In this document: in pieces, positions 1 to 8,444 of the stretch
How positions within the stretch are numbered: position 1 is the stretch's first letter
How the letters are laid out: every line of letters begins with the position of its first letter
DNA from: Acinetobacter sp.
Lineage (GTDB): Bacteria; Pseudomonadota; Gammaproteobacteria; Pseudomonadales; Moraxellaceae
Length of the DNA stretch: 64,000 nucleotides
Assembly (NCBI GenBank): GCA_031277915.1
Contig: JAITLL010000018.1
Span: 1 to 64,000 of the forward strand
Direction of reading: 5' to 3'
Position numbers and translations under genes: made by a program
The notes under the pieces: generated by a model
Seen by the model: the letters and a program-made list of their open reading frames with translations, nothing else
Databases searched by the model: none
Told to the model about the DNA's origin: nothing

Positions 1-2
1 GC

Positions 3-2447
3 ATTTATACCGTGAACGCTAAAGGCACCACGGCAAGTGCAGCTTCAACTGCGGTAACGGTGACACCGGGTACCCCAAGTGCGGATGGCGTGACTGACTA
101 TGCGGTGGACTTAAGTCAACAGACTAAAGACAGTTTGAAGAATGGGGATAGTGCATTACAAAGTATCGTTACACAAGTTGATGGTAAAGATGTTAAGACC
201 ATTAATAAGGCAAATAATACAGCAAACTTTGTGACTGGAGATAATATTGCTTTAACAGCTAACTCTGATGGCAGTATTACTGTTGCAACGCAAAAAGATG
301 TGAAGTTTGATAATGTCACAACTAACAACCTAACAACTACAGGCGACACCAAACTTGGTGATCACTTTACTGTGAATAAGGACGGTGCTCACTACACTGG
401 ACCGATCACAGCGGGAGACAACATTGTTAATAAAGACTATGTTGATCAAGCTGCGACAGGCATTACAGACAAAGGTTTAAACTTTAATGCAAACAGTGGC
501 AACGTTGTTCATAAAAATCTAGGGGATAAATTAGGTATTATTGGTAGCGGTGAAAAAACTGACGACCAATATAGCGCTAGCAATGTAAAAACAACGACAG
601 ATGCTAATGGCAATATTGTCGTGATGTTAGATAAAAACCTAAATACAGATAGCCTCGTGTTAAATGGAAAAGATGGCGTAAATGGAGCACCAGGTACACC
701 AGGTTTAAGTATTAAAGGTGAGACAGGCGCGGCAGGTGTAAACGGTAAAGATGGTGATACAACAACACGTCTTGTCTATACCCCAGTCAACGCAGATGGA
801 GCACCAGGTGCACCAGAGCAAGTGGCTACTTTAAACGATGGGTTAAAGTTCGCAGGCAATCAAGGCAACTTAATTGCTAAGAAAATGAATGAAACCTTAA
901 CCATTAAAGGTAACTTGGCAACTTCAGCCGATGCGACCGCAGAAAATACACGTGTAGATTCAGAAGATGGAAACTTAGTCGTTAAAATGGCTAAAGATCT
1001 AAAAGATTTGAATAGTGTCACAACCAACAACCTAACAGCCACAGGCGACACCAAACTTGGTGATCACTTTACTGTGAATAAGGACGGTGCTCACTACACT
1101 GGGCCAATCACTGCAGGTGACAACATTGTTAATAAAGACTATGTAGATCAAGCATCAGCGTCTTCAAAAACTGAAGTTGAAGCTGGCAAAAATATGACTG
1201 TACAAAGTCATAGTGGAGCAAATGGCCAAACGATCTATAACGTATCAACAGCCGATAAAGTCAATTTTGACCAAGTGACTGTGGGTAGCGTGAAAGTGGA
1301 TAAGAATAACGTTGATGGCGCAGGCAATACCAAAGTGACTGGTGTTGGTGCTGGAGATCTTAATTCAAAATCTACCGATGCAGTGAATGGTTCACAATTA
1401 TATGCGACTAACCAAATCGTTAATAATCTGAGTCAAGGTTTTACACTTCAAACCAATGGTGCAAATGCGACTGCAGTAAAAGCAAGTGATACCGTTGATA
1501 TTGGTACTCAAGATGGTGAACAGAATCTAACTGTGTCTAAGTCTGGAAATACGATTAAGTACGGTTTAAATCGTGATCTAAATGTCGATAGCGTGAAAGC
1601 TGGAAATAATACTTTAAATTCTAAGGGTTTAATCATCGATGGTGGTCCAAGTATTACATCCGATGGCATAGATGCTAATGGCAAGGTCTTGAGTAACATT
1701 GCTGCTGGCGTAAAACCTACTGATGCGGTCAATGTCAGCCAGTTAACCAATGTTGTAGCAGGCGCTAAAACTGAAGTCGAAGCTGGCAAGAATATGACTG
1801 TACAAAGTCATAGCGGAGCAAATGGCCAAACAGTCTATAACGTTTCAACAGCGGATAAAGTCAATTTTGACCAAGTGACTGTGGGTAGCGTGAAAGTAGA
1901 TAAGAATAACGTTGATGCTGCTGGCAATACCAAAGTAACGGGTGTTGGCGCTGGAGATGTTAATTCAAAATCTACCGATGCAGTAAATGGGGCACAACTA
2001 TATCAATCTAATCAAAATGTTGCGTCTTATTTAGGGGGCGGGGCTACTGTTAATGAACGAGGCCAAACAACAGCACCTACTTATAATGTAAATGGTAACA
2101 CTTACAATAATGTCGGTGATGCATTGGGAAGCTTAGATCAAAAAGTTACCACTGTAGGTAATCAATTAGAACAAGCCTTCTATTCAACAAATAATCGTAT
2201 CGATCACTTAGAAAACCGTGTAAATGCTGGGACCGCGCAAGCTCTGGCAGCAGCAGGTTTACCTCAATCTTATATTCCCGGTAAGAGCATGATGGCCATT
2301 AGTGGTGGTACATACAGAGGAGAGAGTGGCTACGCTATAGGTTTGTCAACCATCTCTGATAGCGGTCGATGGGTATTTAAAGTCAATGGCAGTGGCGACT
2401 CACGTGGTGACTTCGGTGGGTCTGTTGGTGCTGGAATTCAATGGTAA
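3..2447 (+). CDS. ata: Ata-type trimeric autotransporter adhesin, C-terminal part (5' end outside window)
   Basis: The reading frame is open from the first bases, so the signal peptide, head and part of the stalk lie upstream. The visible part is a stalk of repeated YadA-like modules. These contain paired direct repeats, motifs such as STDAVNGSQLY and NIVNKDYVDQ, and a short collagen-like Gly-X-Y stretch (GKDGVNGAPGTPG, about residues 218-247 of the visible part). A C-terminal YadA-type anchor follows, beginning near AGTAQALAAAGLPQSY and ending in an aromatic residue (GIQW), as expected for a trimeric outer membrane barrel. An RGD tripeptide lies 14 residues before the end. These proteins mediate adhesion to extracellular matrix and biofilm formation. 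The following OmpA-like lipoprotein gene is the usual neighbour of ata in Acinetobacter, which supports the name. Confidence 0.9.
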   Translation: MYTVNAKGTTASAASTAVTVTPGTPSADGVTDYAVDLSQQTKDSLKNGDSALQSIVTQVDGKDVKTINKANNTANFVTGDNIALTANSDGSITVATQKDVKFDNVTTNNLTTTGDTKLGDHFTVNKDGAHYTGPITAGDNIVNKDYVDQAATGITDKGLNFNANSGNVVHKNLGDKLGIIGSGEKTDDQYSASNVKTTTDANGNIVVMLDKNLNTDSLVLNGKDGVNGAPGTPGLSIKGETGAAGVNGKDGDTTTRLVYTPVNADGAPGAPEQVATLNDGLKFAGNQGNLIAKKMNETLTIKGNLATSADATAENTRVDSEDGNLVVKMAKDLKDLNSVTTNNLTATGDTKLGDHFTVNKDGAHYTGPITAGDNIVNKDYVDQASASSKTEVEAGKNMTVQSHSGANGQTIYNVSTADKVNFDQVTVGSVKVDKNNVDGAGNTKVTGVGAGDLNSKSTDAVNGSQLYATNQIVNNLSQGFTLQTNGANATAVKASDTVDIGTQDGEQNLTVSKSGNTIKYGLNRDLNVDSVKAGNNTLNSKGLIIDGGPSITSDGIDANGKVLSNIAAGVKPTDAVNVSQLTNVVAGAKTEVEAGKNMTVQSHSGANGQTVYNVSTADKVNFDQVTVGSVKVDKNNVDAAGNTKVTGVGAGDVNSKSTDAVNGAQLYQSNQNVASYLGGGATVNERGQTTAPTYNVNGNTYNNVGDALGSLDQKVTTVGNQLEQAFYSTNNRIDHLENRVNAGTAQALAAAGLPQSYIPGKSMMAISGGTYRGESGYAIGLSTISDSGRWVFKVNGSGDSRGDFGGSVGAGIQW
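315..451 (+). repeat. ata internal direct repeat 1, copy a
   Basis: About 137 bp, nearly identical to 1017-1153 (offset 702 bp). It encodes the stalk module that runs from the VTTNNLT motif to NKDYVDQA. Such repeats allow length variation by recombination. Confidence 0.85.
1017..1153 (+). repeat. ata internal direct repeat 1, copy b
   Basis: Second copy of the module at 315-451, with only scattered, mostly silent differences. Confidence 0.85.
1167..1403 (+). repeat. ata internal direct repeat 2, copy a
   Basis: About 237 bp, repeated at 1767-2003 (offset exactly 600 bp). It encodes the module from KTEVEAGKNMTVQS to STDAVNG. Confidence 0.85.
1767..2003 (+). repeat. ata internal direct repeat 2, copy b
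   Basis: Second copy of the module at 1167-1403. It lies immediately before the membrane-proximal neck and the barrel anchor. Confidence 0.85.
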
Positions 2448-2460
2448 TGAAATGATGCTC

Positions 2461-2484
2461 GGATGTTCATGAAAATGAACATCC
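2461..2484 (+). terminator. Hairpin after ata
   Basis: A perfect 10-bp stem (ggatgttcat / atgaacatcc) closes a gaaa tetraloop just after the ata stop codon. The following run is only moderately T-rich, so it may be a partial terminator or attenuator ahead of the lipoprotein gene at 2529. Confidence 0.6.
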
Positions 2485-2528
2485 CACTATTTCTTTGAAA
2501 ATTTTAATCTGATTTAAGTGAGCAAAAA

Positions 2529-3362
2529 ATGAAAAAATTTACTATTGCTATTCTGGCATTTGGTCTTCTGGGGGGATGTGCGACAGGTACAACCATTTCT
2601 GAAGATGGAGCAACACATGACTTAAAATGGCATAAGGCTTCAAATACATTTTTTAATAAACACCAAGGTACCTTTCCAAATTTACAAAGTTTAAGTCAAA
2701 TTAGAGAGGGAATGACCAAAGATCAGCTCTATGAATTGCTTGGACGTCCTCAATACGAGGATGGTTGGAGACCACGAGAATGGAATTATTTATTTCATTT
2801 TACAACTCCTGGTCAGGGTGAAAATGGCGTAACGACTTGCCAATACAAGGTTCTATTTGATAAAAAAATGTTTGCGCGCAGTTTTTATTGGAACCCAATC
2901 GATCCTAAAGATGGCGTATGTCCTCCTGCTGTAGCGCCACCAGTGAAAGAAAAAATTGCTGAGAAACCACCGACAAAGCGCTATACCTTAGGTGCAGATG
3001 CACTATTTAGATTTGATAAAAGTAATATTCAAGACTTAAGTCCTAAAGGTAAAGCGGATCTCGATAATCTGATCACTGATTTGAGACAATTTAAGGTTGT
3101 CAATTCCATTCGGATTACCGGCTATACCGATCGTTTAGGAACACCATCTTATAACCAAAAACTTTCTCAAGATCGAGCTGCCAGCATAAAACAGTATTTT
3201 GCCAATCGAGGAATCAATCCAAACATTATTGTTTCGGAAGGACGAGGAGAGGCTCAAACCGTTGAAGGGTGTGGAAGTCGTCTTTCGAAAGCTGAATTAA
3301 TTAATTGTTTAGCTCCTGACCGTCGCGTAGTGATTGATGTTGATGGTTATATTGAACAGTAA
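2529..3362 (+). CDS. BamE/SmpA-OmpA two-domain lipoprotein
   Basis: A 277-residue protein with a lipoprotein signal peptide (lipobox LLGGC, Cys about 17). Residues about 55-130 resemble the SmpA/OmlA (BamE) fold, with the typical motif IREGMTKDQLYELLGRP. Residues about 150-275 form an OmpA-like peptidoglycan-binding domain (FRFDKSNIQ, ITGYTDRLGTPSYN, LSQDRAASIKQYF). It is therefore expected to sit in the outer membrane and tether it to peptidoglycan. It follows ata by 81 bp in the same direction. In Acinetobacter this neighbour is thought to help display or stabilise the adhesin; that role is family knowledge, not visible here. Confidence 0.85.
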   Translation: MKKFTIAILAFGLLGGCATGTTISEDGATHDLKWHKASNTFFNKHQGTFPNLQSLSQIREGMTKDQLYELLGRPQYEDGWRPREWNYLFHFTTPGQGENGVTTCQYKVLFDKKMFARSFYWNPIDPKDGVCPPAVAPPVKEKIAEKPPTKRYTLGADALFRFDKSNIQDLSPKGKADLDNLITDLRQFKVVNSIRITGYTDRLGTPSYNQKLSQDRAASIKQYFANRGINPNIIVSEGRGEAQTVEGCGSRLSKAELINCLAPDRRVVIDVDGYIEQ

Positions 3363-3497
3363 TTCATGAGCAGCATTTTCAGAAATATTTATTTTTAATT
3401 TGCTGATGAAATTAAATATTGAATAAACATAACCTCGCGATATAAGCAGAGCTTATTTTATTCAAAATATCTTAAGTAAAAATTTAAAAAGACATGA

Positions 3498-3521
3498 ACC
3501 AACTTTTTTAGGAAAGTTGGT
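3498..3521 (+). terminator. Rho-independent terminator of the ata operon
   Basis: The stem accaacttt / aaagttggt is followed, after a short gap, by a T-rich stretch (attttttt). It lies 135 bp after the stop of the OmpA-like lipoprotein gene. Confidence 0.75.
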
Positions 3522-3564
3522 GCATTAATTTTTTTAAAATTTTAAAAATGCAAGAGAAATACGG

Positions 3565-4134
3565 ATGCTTAAAACGACATTAGTATGCTTGTGGTGGTTA
3601 AAAAGTCAGCACTTTAAAATCATAATCGAGTGCCTCAATCTTGAGCTTAAAATAGGCGTGCTTAAAATTTTAATGTTAATGGCTATTAGATTACGTAATA
3701 CCGAAAGTATATTAAAAATCTCAACGAATGAACTCTTTCTTGATTCAAATGTAATCGTAGCTTCGTTGTACTGGTTGTCTAAAATTAAAGTCATTGTACT
3801 AATGAGTGAAGCTGATTTAATCGAAAGAAAACAGTATTTAATTCGTTATTCACAACAAGAACAAGAACTTCGAGATGCTTATGATGATTGCTGGGTAGAG
3901 CTACCTAATCAGAAAGTACTCAAAATGTTAAAAACAACCGCAAATAATCAGAAAATTACATATGAAGCATTAAGTAATTATCTGATGTTGATAAAAGGTG
4001 TGAAAAAGAATACCAAAAAAATCAAACCGATTTATTTTGATGAAGACTTTGTTAATGGGTGCTTTAAAGGAACATGGAGAGAGATATTAGTGAGAAATGA
4101 GTTAATTGAGTTTTGGGGGGGACACCACTTCTAA
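3565..4134 (+). CDS. Hypothetical protein
   Basis: I do not recognise this 189-residue protein. The C-terminal 110 residues, from an internal ATG at 3802 (MSEADLIERKQYL), look like an ordinary soluble, charged, mostly helical protein. The first 79 residues are hydrophobic and basic and could be untranslated sequence if the true start is at 3802. A weak purine-rich stretch precedes the ATG at 3565 and no good ribosome site precedes 3802, so the start is open. It lies between the ata terminator and a TetR gene of the repeated module family. No transmembrane topology or catalytic motif is evident. Confidence 0.45.
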   Translation: MLKTTLVCLWWLKSQHFKIIIECLNLELKIGVLKILMLMAIRLRNTESILKISTNELFLDSNVIVASLYWLSKIKVIVLMSEADLIERKQYLIRYSQQEQELRDAYDDCWVELPNQKVLKMLKTTANNQKITYEALSNYLMLIKGVKKNTKKIKPIYFDEDFVNGCFKGTWREILVRNELIEFWGGHHF

Positions 4135-4288
4135 TCAAACAGACTGCCATAGAGAGGCTGTTTTAACAATAAAACTCGAGATGCGTTAAGGCAGTCTTTG
4201 TGGGTCTTTGCATGATTTTTTTGCTCAAAAAGAGTAACGGTAGTCTGATTTCATAAGACATCACAACTTATTTTATAATGGTAAAACG

Positions 4289-4849
4289 ATGTTAAATTTA
4301 GAAATATCTTCAGCAGAATTAAAAGTCATTTGTACCTCAATACATCTGTTTAATAGCAATGGATTTCATAACACAGGTATGAACCTTTTGATTAAACAAG
4401 CCAACATTCAAAAAGCCACTCTTTATAGTTATTTTCAGTCTAAAGAACGACTTATTGAAATGTGTATCAACTTTCAAACAAAATTACTCAAAGAAGCCGT
4501 ACTGGCTATTATCTACTCAAGCCACTACCGTACTCCAATTGATAAACTCAAAGAAATTGTTATTTTGCATGCTGATATTAAAAGCCTTTACCATCTTATA
4601 CTTAAAGCCATTTTTGAAGTAAAAATTATTTATCCAGAAGCTTACAACATGGCGGTTGAATATAGAAAATGGTTGCTTCATGAAATTTCTGAGTTGATCT
4701 TTAGTTTAGAAACCCATGCATTGAAACCTGATGCAAGCATGGTTTTAAACCTGATTGATGGTTTACTACTACAACTTTTAGACTCAAATAATTTAGATGA
4801 TAGGGATAAGGTGGTGGAACGTTTTTTTGGTGGGGTGAAGTTGCAATAG
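4289..4849 (+). CDS. TetR family regulator, module copy 1
   Basis: A 186-residue protein. The N-terminal helix-turn-helix (about residues 10-55) has the TetR pattern NGFHNTGMNLLIKQANIQKA followed by TLYSYFQSKERL. The C-terminal ligand domain contains the motif HADIKSLYHLILKAIFEVK, shared with the two other full copies in the window (26365 and 54588). It is the most diverged copy. About 120 bp of its leader is alignable with the leaders of the other two (aacaataaaact, then gagatg, cagtcttt and tggtaaaac just before the start). It may control the convergent pump at 4915-7577, but that pump has its own divergent TetR, so the target is unknown. Confidence 0.8.
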   Translation: MLNLEISSAELKVICTSIHLFNSNGFHNTGMNLLIKQANIQKATLYSYFQSKERLIEMCINFQTKLLKEAVLAIIYSSHYRTPIDKLKEIVILHADIKSLYHLILKAIFEVKIIYPEAYNMAVEYRKWLLHEISELIFSLETHALKPDASMVLNLIDGLLLQLLDSNNLDDRDKVVERFFGGVKLQ

Positions 4850-4861
4850 TATGGTGTCATA

Positions 4862-4888
4862 GTGGGCTGGCTCAGAGCCAGTACCCAC
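4862..4888. terminator. Hairpin between convergent genes
   Basis: Strong imperfect stem: gtggg-ctggctc / gagccag-ta-cccac with a one-base loop. It sits between the stop of the TetR gene (4849, +) and the stop of the HlyD-like gene (4915, -). There is no clear T-run, so a role as terminator or mRNA-end stabiliser is inferred from position. Confidence 0.45.
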
Positions 4889-4914
4889 CGATTGAATGAT
4901 TAGATTTAAAGCTC

Positions 4915-6003
4915 TTATTTCTTAGTCGTATCTACAGACACTACAACAGATAAACCAGGACGCAACGATTTAATATCCGCTTGGTTTTCAAGAAGCCTAA
5001 TACGTAACGGTAAGCGCTGAACAATTTTAGTAAAGTTACCAGTTGCATTCGTTGCTGAAATGGGTGAGAAAAATGCACCAGTCGATGGTGAGAAGCTATC
5101 TACTAAACCCTTTAACTCAACATTATAAGCATCGACATAGACAGTAACGGGTTGACCAATTTTAATTTGCTTTAGCTCAATTTCACGGAAGTTGGCTTCA
5201 ACATAAACTTGATCTAAAGGCACAACCACCATGAGTGGATTACCTGCGCCAACAAAGTTACCTACGTTTGCAGACTTTTGCCCAATCATGCCATCAATAG
5301 GTGCTCGAACTTCTGTATAGCTCAAGTTTAGTTTAGCTTTATCAAGTGCAGCTTGTGCTTGTTTCAAAGCGGCTTGTTTGGCTTGAACCTGAATTTTATA
5401 TTGGTTGAGCTGGTACTGAGCATCTATTACTTTTTCTTTACTGCTGTCTAAATCGGCATATTGTTCAGTCAAAGTAGTTTTTGACTGCTGCGTAATCAAT
5501 CTAGACTCTGCTCCAAGTGCTTGTAACTGCTCATAGCGGGCTGTATTGTCTTTTGTGAGTTTAATTCCAGCTTCTACTTTTCTAAGCTGAGCTTCTGTTT
5601 CTCGAATAACCGTTGGTTGTCTTTCAACAGCTAGCATTGCTTCATTTAGGTCGGCTTGTGCTTTGGCATAATTAGATTCGGCCTCAGCCATAGCTGCTTT
5701 ATAGTCGCGTGGGTCAATACGCGCTAAAAGCTGGCCTTTTTTTACGGTTTGGTGGTCTTTAATATAAATTTCTTCGATATTGCCCGACACTTTAGGGGCG
5801 ATGGTAGAGTACTCGACATCCACCCGTGCATCGTCGGTTTTAATAATCGAAGAAGGTATAAATATAAGCTTTAAAATCCATAAAATGGAGGCTAAAACAA
5901 TAATGAATGCAATAACCATAACCCAGTGTTTTTTAAGATATTGCACCTTTGTTAACTTGGGTGGTTCAGTAATGGTGTTATCTTGGGCTTCGTGAGTACT
6001 CAT
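4915..6003 (-). CDS. HlyD/EmrA-type membrane fusion protein
   Basis: A 362-residue periplasmic adaptor. There is one N-terminal membrane segment (about residues 30-52), a biotinyl-lipoyl-like half (DARVDVEYSTIAPKVSG) and a long alpha-helical hairpin (about 100-215, rich in Ala, Gln and Lys). The second lipoyl half contains LSYTEVRAPIDGMIGQ and is followed by a beta-barrel region. It would link the inner membrane DHA2 pump encoded just upstream to an outer membrane channel such as TolC. Its ATG overlaps the stop of the pump gene (ATGA), so the two are translationally coupled. No channel gene is present locally. Confidence 0.85.
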   Translation of the reverse strand: MSTHEAQDNTITEPPKLTKVQYLKKHWVMVIAFIIVLASILWILKLIFIPSSIIKTDDARVDVEYSTIAPKVSGNIEEIYIKDHQTVKKGQLLARIDPRDYKAAMAEAESNYAKAQADLNEAMLAVERQPTVIRETEAQLRKVEAGIKLTKDNTARYEQLQALGAESRLITQQSKTTLTEQYADLDSSKEKVIDAQYQLNQYKIQVQAKQAALKQAQAALDKAKLNLSYTEVRAPIDGMIGQKSANVGNFVGAGNPLMVVVPLDQVYVEANFREIELKQIKIGQPVTVYVDAYNVELKGLVDSFSPSTGAFFSPISATNATGNFTKIVQRLPLRIRLLENQADIKSLRPGLSVVVSVDTTKK

Positions 6004-7577
6004 AAAGATTTTCCTGAGTTATGACTATTCATTAACTTAATGAGAGCAATGCGTGGCGGATAAGTTCGAACTGGCAAAATCAACATAACGATAAATAAAA
6101 TTGCGGTAAGTCCCGCTAAAATCAGATATTGATCGCTAATGACCAACACCGACTGCTGTGCCTGAATGGCAGAATTTAAAGCAGATAAACCACCTGAAAC
6201 ACGTTCGGTACCATTTGCGGTAAGCACAGGTGGGGTAAGAGGGTTAATTACAGGACCTTGAATATTTTGAAAAACGTGTTGGGCAGTATTTTCAATCAGC
6301 CGTGTTGAATGGTATTCACCACGTACGCGATTGACCCAGTCCAAAATACATACACCTAGTACGCCGCTAATGGCACGTGGGGTATTAATCATTGGTGAGG
6401 CGTAAATTGCCATCGTCGGATGTACACTGTTTGTACCCATCATGAGCAATGACAACACCACACAGGTTTGACCTAAACATGAAATTGCATGCCAAAAATA
6501 AAACTGGTCTTGATTCCATGTGGTATCGAGTTGGCTTGCACCTAAGCAACCAGCCATAACCAGAAGTAAACCGAAACCATGTACATAGCGGCTGTCGACC
6601 CAAGCCTGATTTAAAACTTTAATAACAATGGGAATATAAATAAATTGTAAGGCCGCAATTTGTAAGCCAATCCACATGGTTTGCGTGGGTTTATAACCAT
6701 GTACAGCACTGAGGTAGTTCAGTGGCAATGTACTGGTTGACATCCCAATAATCACAAAGCAAAACAGAGCAATAACCGCGTAGGCAAAATTCCGTATTTC
6801 GAGCATTTGCGGTTTAATTAATGGTGTTGGGTAACGCCATTCATGTATTAAAAATAAAGGTAAGGTAATGGCACTGATTAAAGCCAACACACTAATTAAT
6901 TTAGAATGGAACCAGTCTAAATGATTGCCATGCAATAACATGGTACTCAAACTTGCTATGCCAATAATGGCTAAAATCGCACCTGTCCAATCGTAAGTTT
7001 TGATTCTTGAATAATTTAATGGATCTTGTGGAATACCAAAATAGACCAGCGCAGCACTTAAAGCACAAAAAGGAATGGTCTGAAAAAATATCATTTTCCA
7101 GCCAATCACATCTAAATAAAAGGCAGCGAGTGCAGCACTTAAGTTAGGAAAGAAAGTTGCGGTTAATGCATAACAGGCTAAACCCCAGAGTCGAATATCT
7201 GGCCCTAAAAAGCGTAGGGCACATGCCATGAGTAAGGGAATGGTTAAACCATTGGCAAGCCCTTGTAAGCCGCGTAATAAGTAAAATATTTCAATATTGG
7301 GACTAAAAGGAATTAAAACACTAGAGATGAGGCAAAGCCCTATAGCGAAAAGAAGAACTCTGCGCATAGAAAAAATAACGGCCCAACTCGTGGACAAGAT
7401 CATTCCAATAATCATGGTACTGGCATAAATACTGCTGACCCAATAACCAGAGTCGACACTAATACCCATTGCACCGCGAATATCGACCAAGGTAATGCTG
7501 GTGATTCGGTTATTAAATTCGACAGTCATTGCTGCAAAAATTGCACCTGCCAAACCGATGAGTGGTCGTATATTCAT
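6000..7577 (-). CDS. DHA2-family (EmrB-like) MFS efflux pump
   Basis: A 525-residue, very hydrophobic protein consistent with 14 membrane segments. It begins MNIRPLIGLAGAIFAAMTVEF and contains the MFS-like segment GYWVSSIYASTMIIGMILS. As part of an EmrAB-type system it should expel hydrophobic toxicants by proton antiport through the HlyD-like partner at 4915-6003. It is transcribed away from the TetR gene at 7750. The 172-bp gap contains a perfect palindrome suited to repression of both genes. The substrate cannot be read from sequence. Confidence 0.85.
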   Translation of the reverse strand: MNIRPLIGLAGAIFAAMTVEFNNRITSITLVDIRGAMGISVDSGYWVSSIYASTMIIGMILSTSWAVIFSMRRVLLFAIGLCLISSVLIPFSPNIEIFYLLRGLQGLANGLTIPLLMACALRFLGPDIRLWGLACYALTATFFPNLSAALAAFYLDVIGWKMIFFQTIPFCALSAALVYFGIPQDPLNYSRIKTYDWTGAILAIIGIASLSTMLLHGNHLDWFHSKLISVLALISAITLPLFLIHEWRYPTPLIKPQMLEIRNFAYAVIALFCFVIIGMSTSTLPLNYLSAVHGYKPTQTMWIGLQIAALQFIYIPIVIKVLNQAWVDSRYVHGFGLLLVMAGCLGASQLDTTWNQDQFYFWHAISCLGQTCVVLSLLMMGTNSVHPTMAIYASPMINTPRAISGVLGVCILDWVNRVRGEYHSTRLIENTAQHVFQNIQGPVINPLTPPVLTANGTERVSGGLSALNSAIQAQQSVLVISDQYLILAGLTAILFIVMLILPVRTYPPRIALIKLMNSHNSGKSL

Positions 7578-7640
7578 CTTTTACCTTAAATTTTAAAAAT
7601 GAACTTATTGCACCGAACAGGGCAAATATTAAGCTCAACT

Positions 7641-7654
7641 GTACCGATCGGTAC
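7641..7654. promoter_or_regulatory. Palindromic TetR-type operator
   Basis: gtaccgatcggtac is a perfect 14-bp palindrome and is extended by partial symmetry. It lies between the divergent EmrAB-like operon and the tetR gene at 7750. Position and symmetry suit autoregulated TetR repression; the binding itself is inferred. Confidence 0.65.
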
Positions 7655-7749
7655 TGTACTATCTTATTAAAATTACGTCAATTCTCGATTTTGAACTTTT
7701 TGATGAGTTACACTAATCATGAAATTTCTAAATATATTTGTAGGTTCGT

Positions 7750-8379
7750 ATGTCAGATTGCATTAAAGCCAATGAGAAAGATCAAAAAATTTTGGATGCA
7801 GCAACAAAGTTTTTTCTGATCCACGGTTTTAGTGGCACAACGACAGATATGATTCAAAAAGAAGCTGGTGTTTCAAAAGCCACCATGTATGGTTATTTTA
7901 AAAATAAAGAAGCGATGTTTGCTGCGGTCATTGAACGTCAATGCACCAACATGCAAAAACAAATTATTTTAGTGGAGACGCAAGCTAAAAATTTACGTTC
8001 AGCTTTAACCGAGATGGGAAAAACCTATCTCTGCTTTATATTGTCACATTCAGGTTTGGCTTTTTTTAGGGTTTGTATTGCTGAAGCAGTCAGATTCCCA
8101 GAGTTATCAGAAAAATTCTTTGAACTTGGACCACAAAAACTGGCAAATATTATTGCGGGTTATCTTGAAAAATCGGCCAAACAAGGGGAAATTGAATTAA
8201 GTTCTTCCTCAGAGGCGGCAAATATCTTTTTATCGCTTTTACGAAGTGATGCACATTTAAAATGTCTAACCCATCCTGATTATTTAATATCTGAGAATGA
8301 AATTAGTATTTGGGTTGAATATGTAGTCGATTTATTTTTAAAAAATATAAACTATCAGGAAAATCCAACTTCTACATAA
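7750..8379 (+). CDS. TetR/AcrR family regulator of the EmrAB-like pump
   Basis: A 209-residue protein with an N-terminal TetR helix-turn-helix (about residues 15-60: ATKFFLIHGFSGTTTDMIQK, then VSKATMYGYFKNKEAMF). The C-terminal domain resembles the AefR-like TetR group, with an aromatic- and Cys-containing helix (LCFILSHSGLAFFRVCIAEA). It is divergent from the pump operon with an operator-like palindrome between them, the classic arrangement of a local repressor. It differs clearly from the three paralogous TetR copies elsewhere in this window. Confidence 0.85.
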   Translation: MSDCIKANEKDQKILDAATKFFLIHGFSGTTTDMIQKEAGVSKATMYGYFKNKEAMFAAVIERQCTNMQKQIILVETQAKNLRSALTEMGKTYLCFILSHSGLAFFRVCIAEAVRFPELSEKFFELGPQKLANIIAGYLEKSAKQGEIELSSSSEAANIFLSLLRSDAHLKCLTHPDYLISENEISIWVEYVVDLFLKNINYQENPTST

Positions 8380-8392
8380 AATTGATAAAGCC

Positions 8393-8412
8393 AAGGCCGC
8401 AAAAGCGACCTT
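8393..8412. terminator. Bidirectional terminator-like hairpin
   Basis: aaggccgc / gcgacctt around an aaaa loop, followed by ttttc. It lies between the convergent tetR (ends 8379) and multicopper oxidase (ends 8445) genes. The stem has one C/A mismatch. Confidence 0.5.
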
Positions 8413-8444
8413 TTCATTAAGAGCTAAAATTAAAATAGTTAAGG

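Noticed and set aside
315-2003. Repeat pairs as a CRISPR array or mobile repeats
   Set aside because: They are in-frame coding repeats of the Ata stalk, not short spaced direct repeats.
7562-7819. 85-residue frame upstream of and overlapping the tetR at 7750
   Set aside because: It covers the promoter and operator region and has no ribosome site. The TetR frame is clearly the real one.
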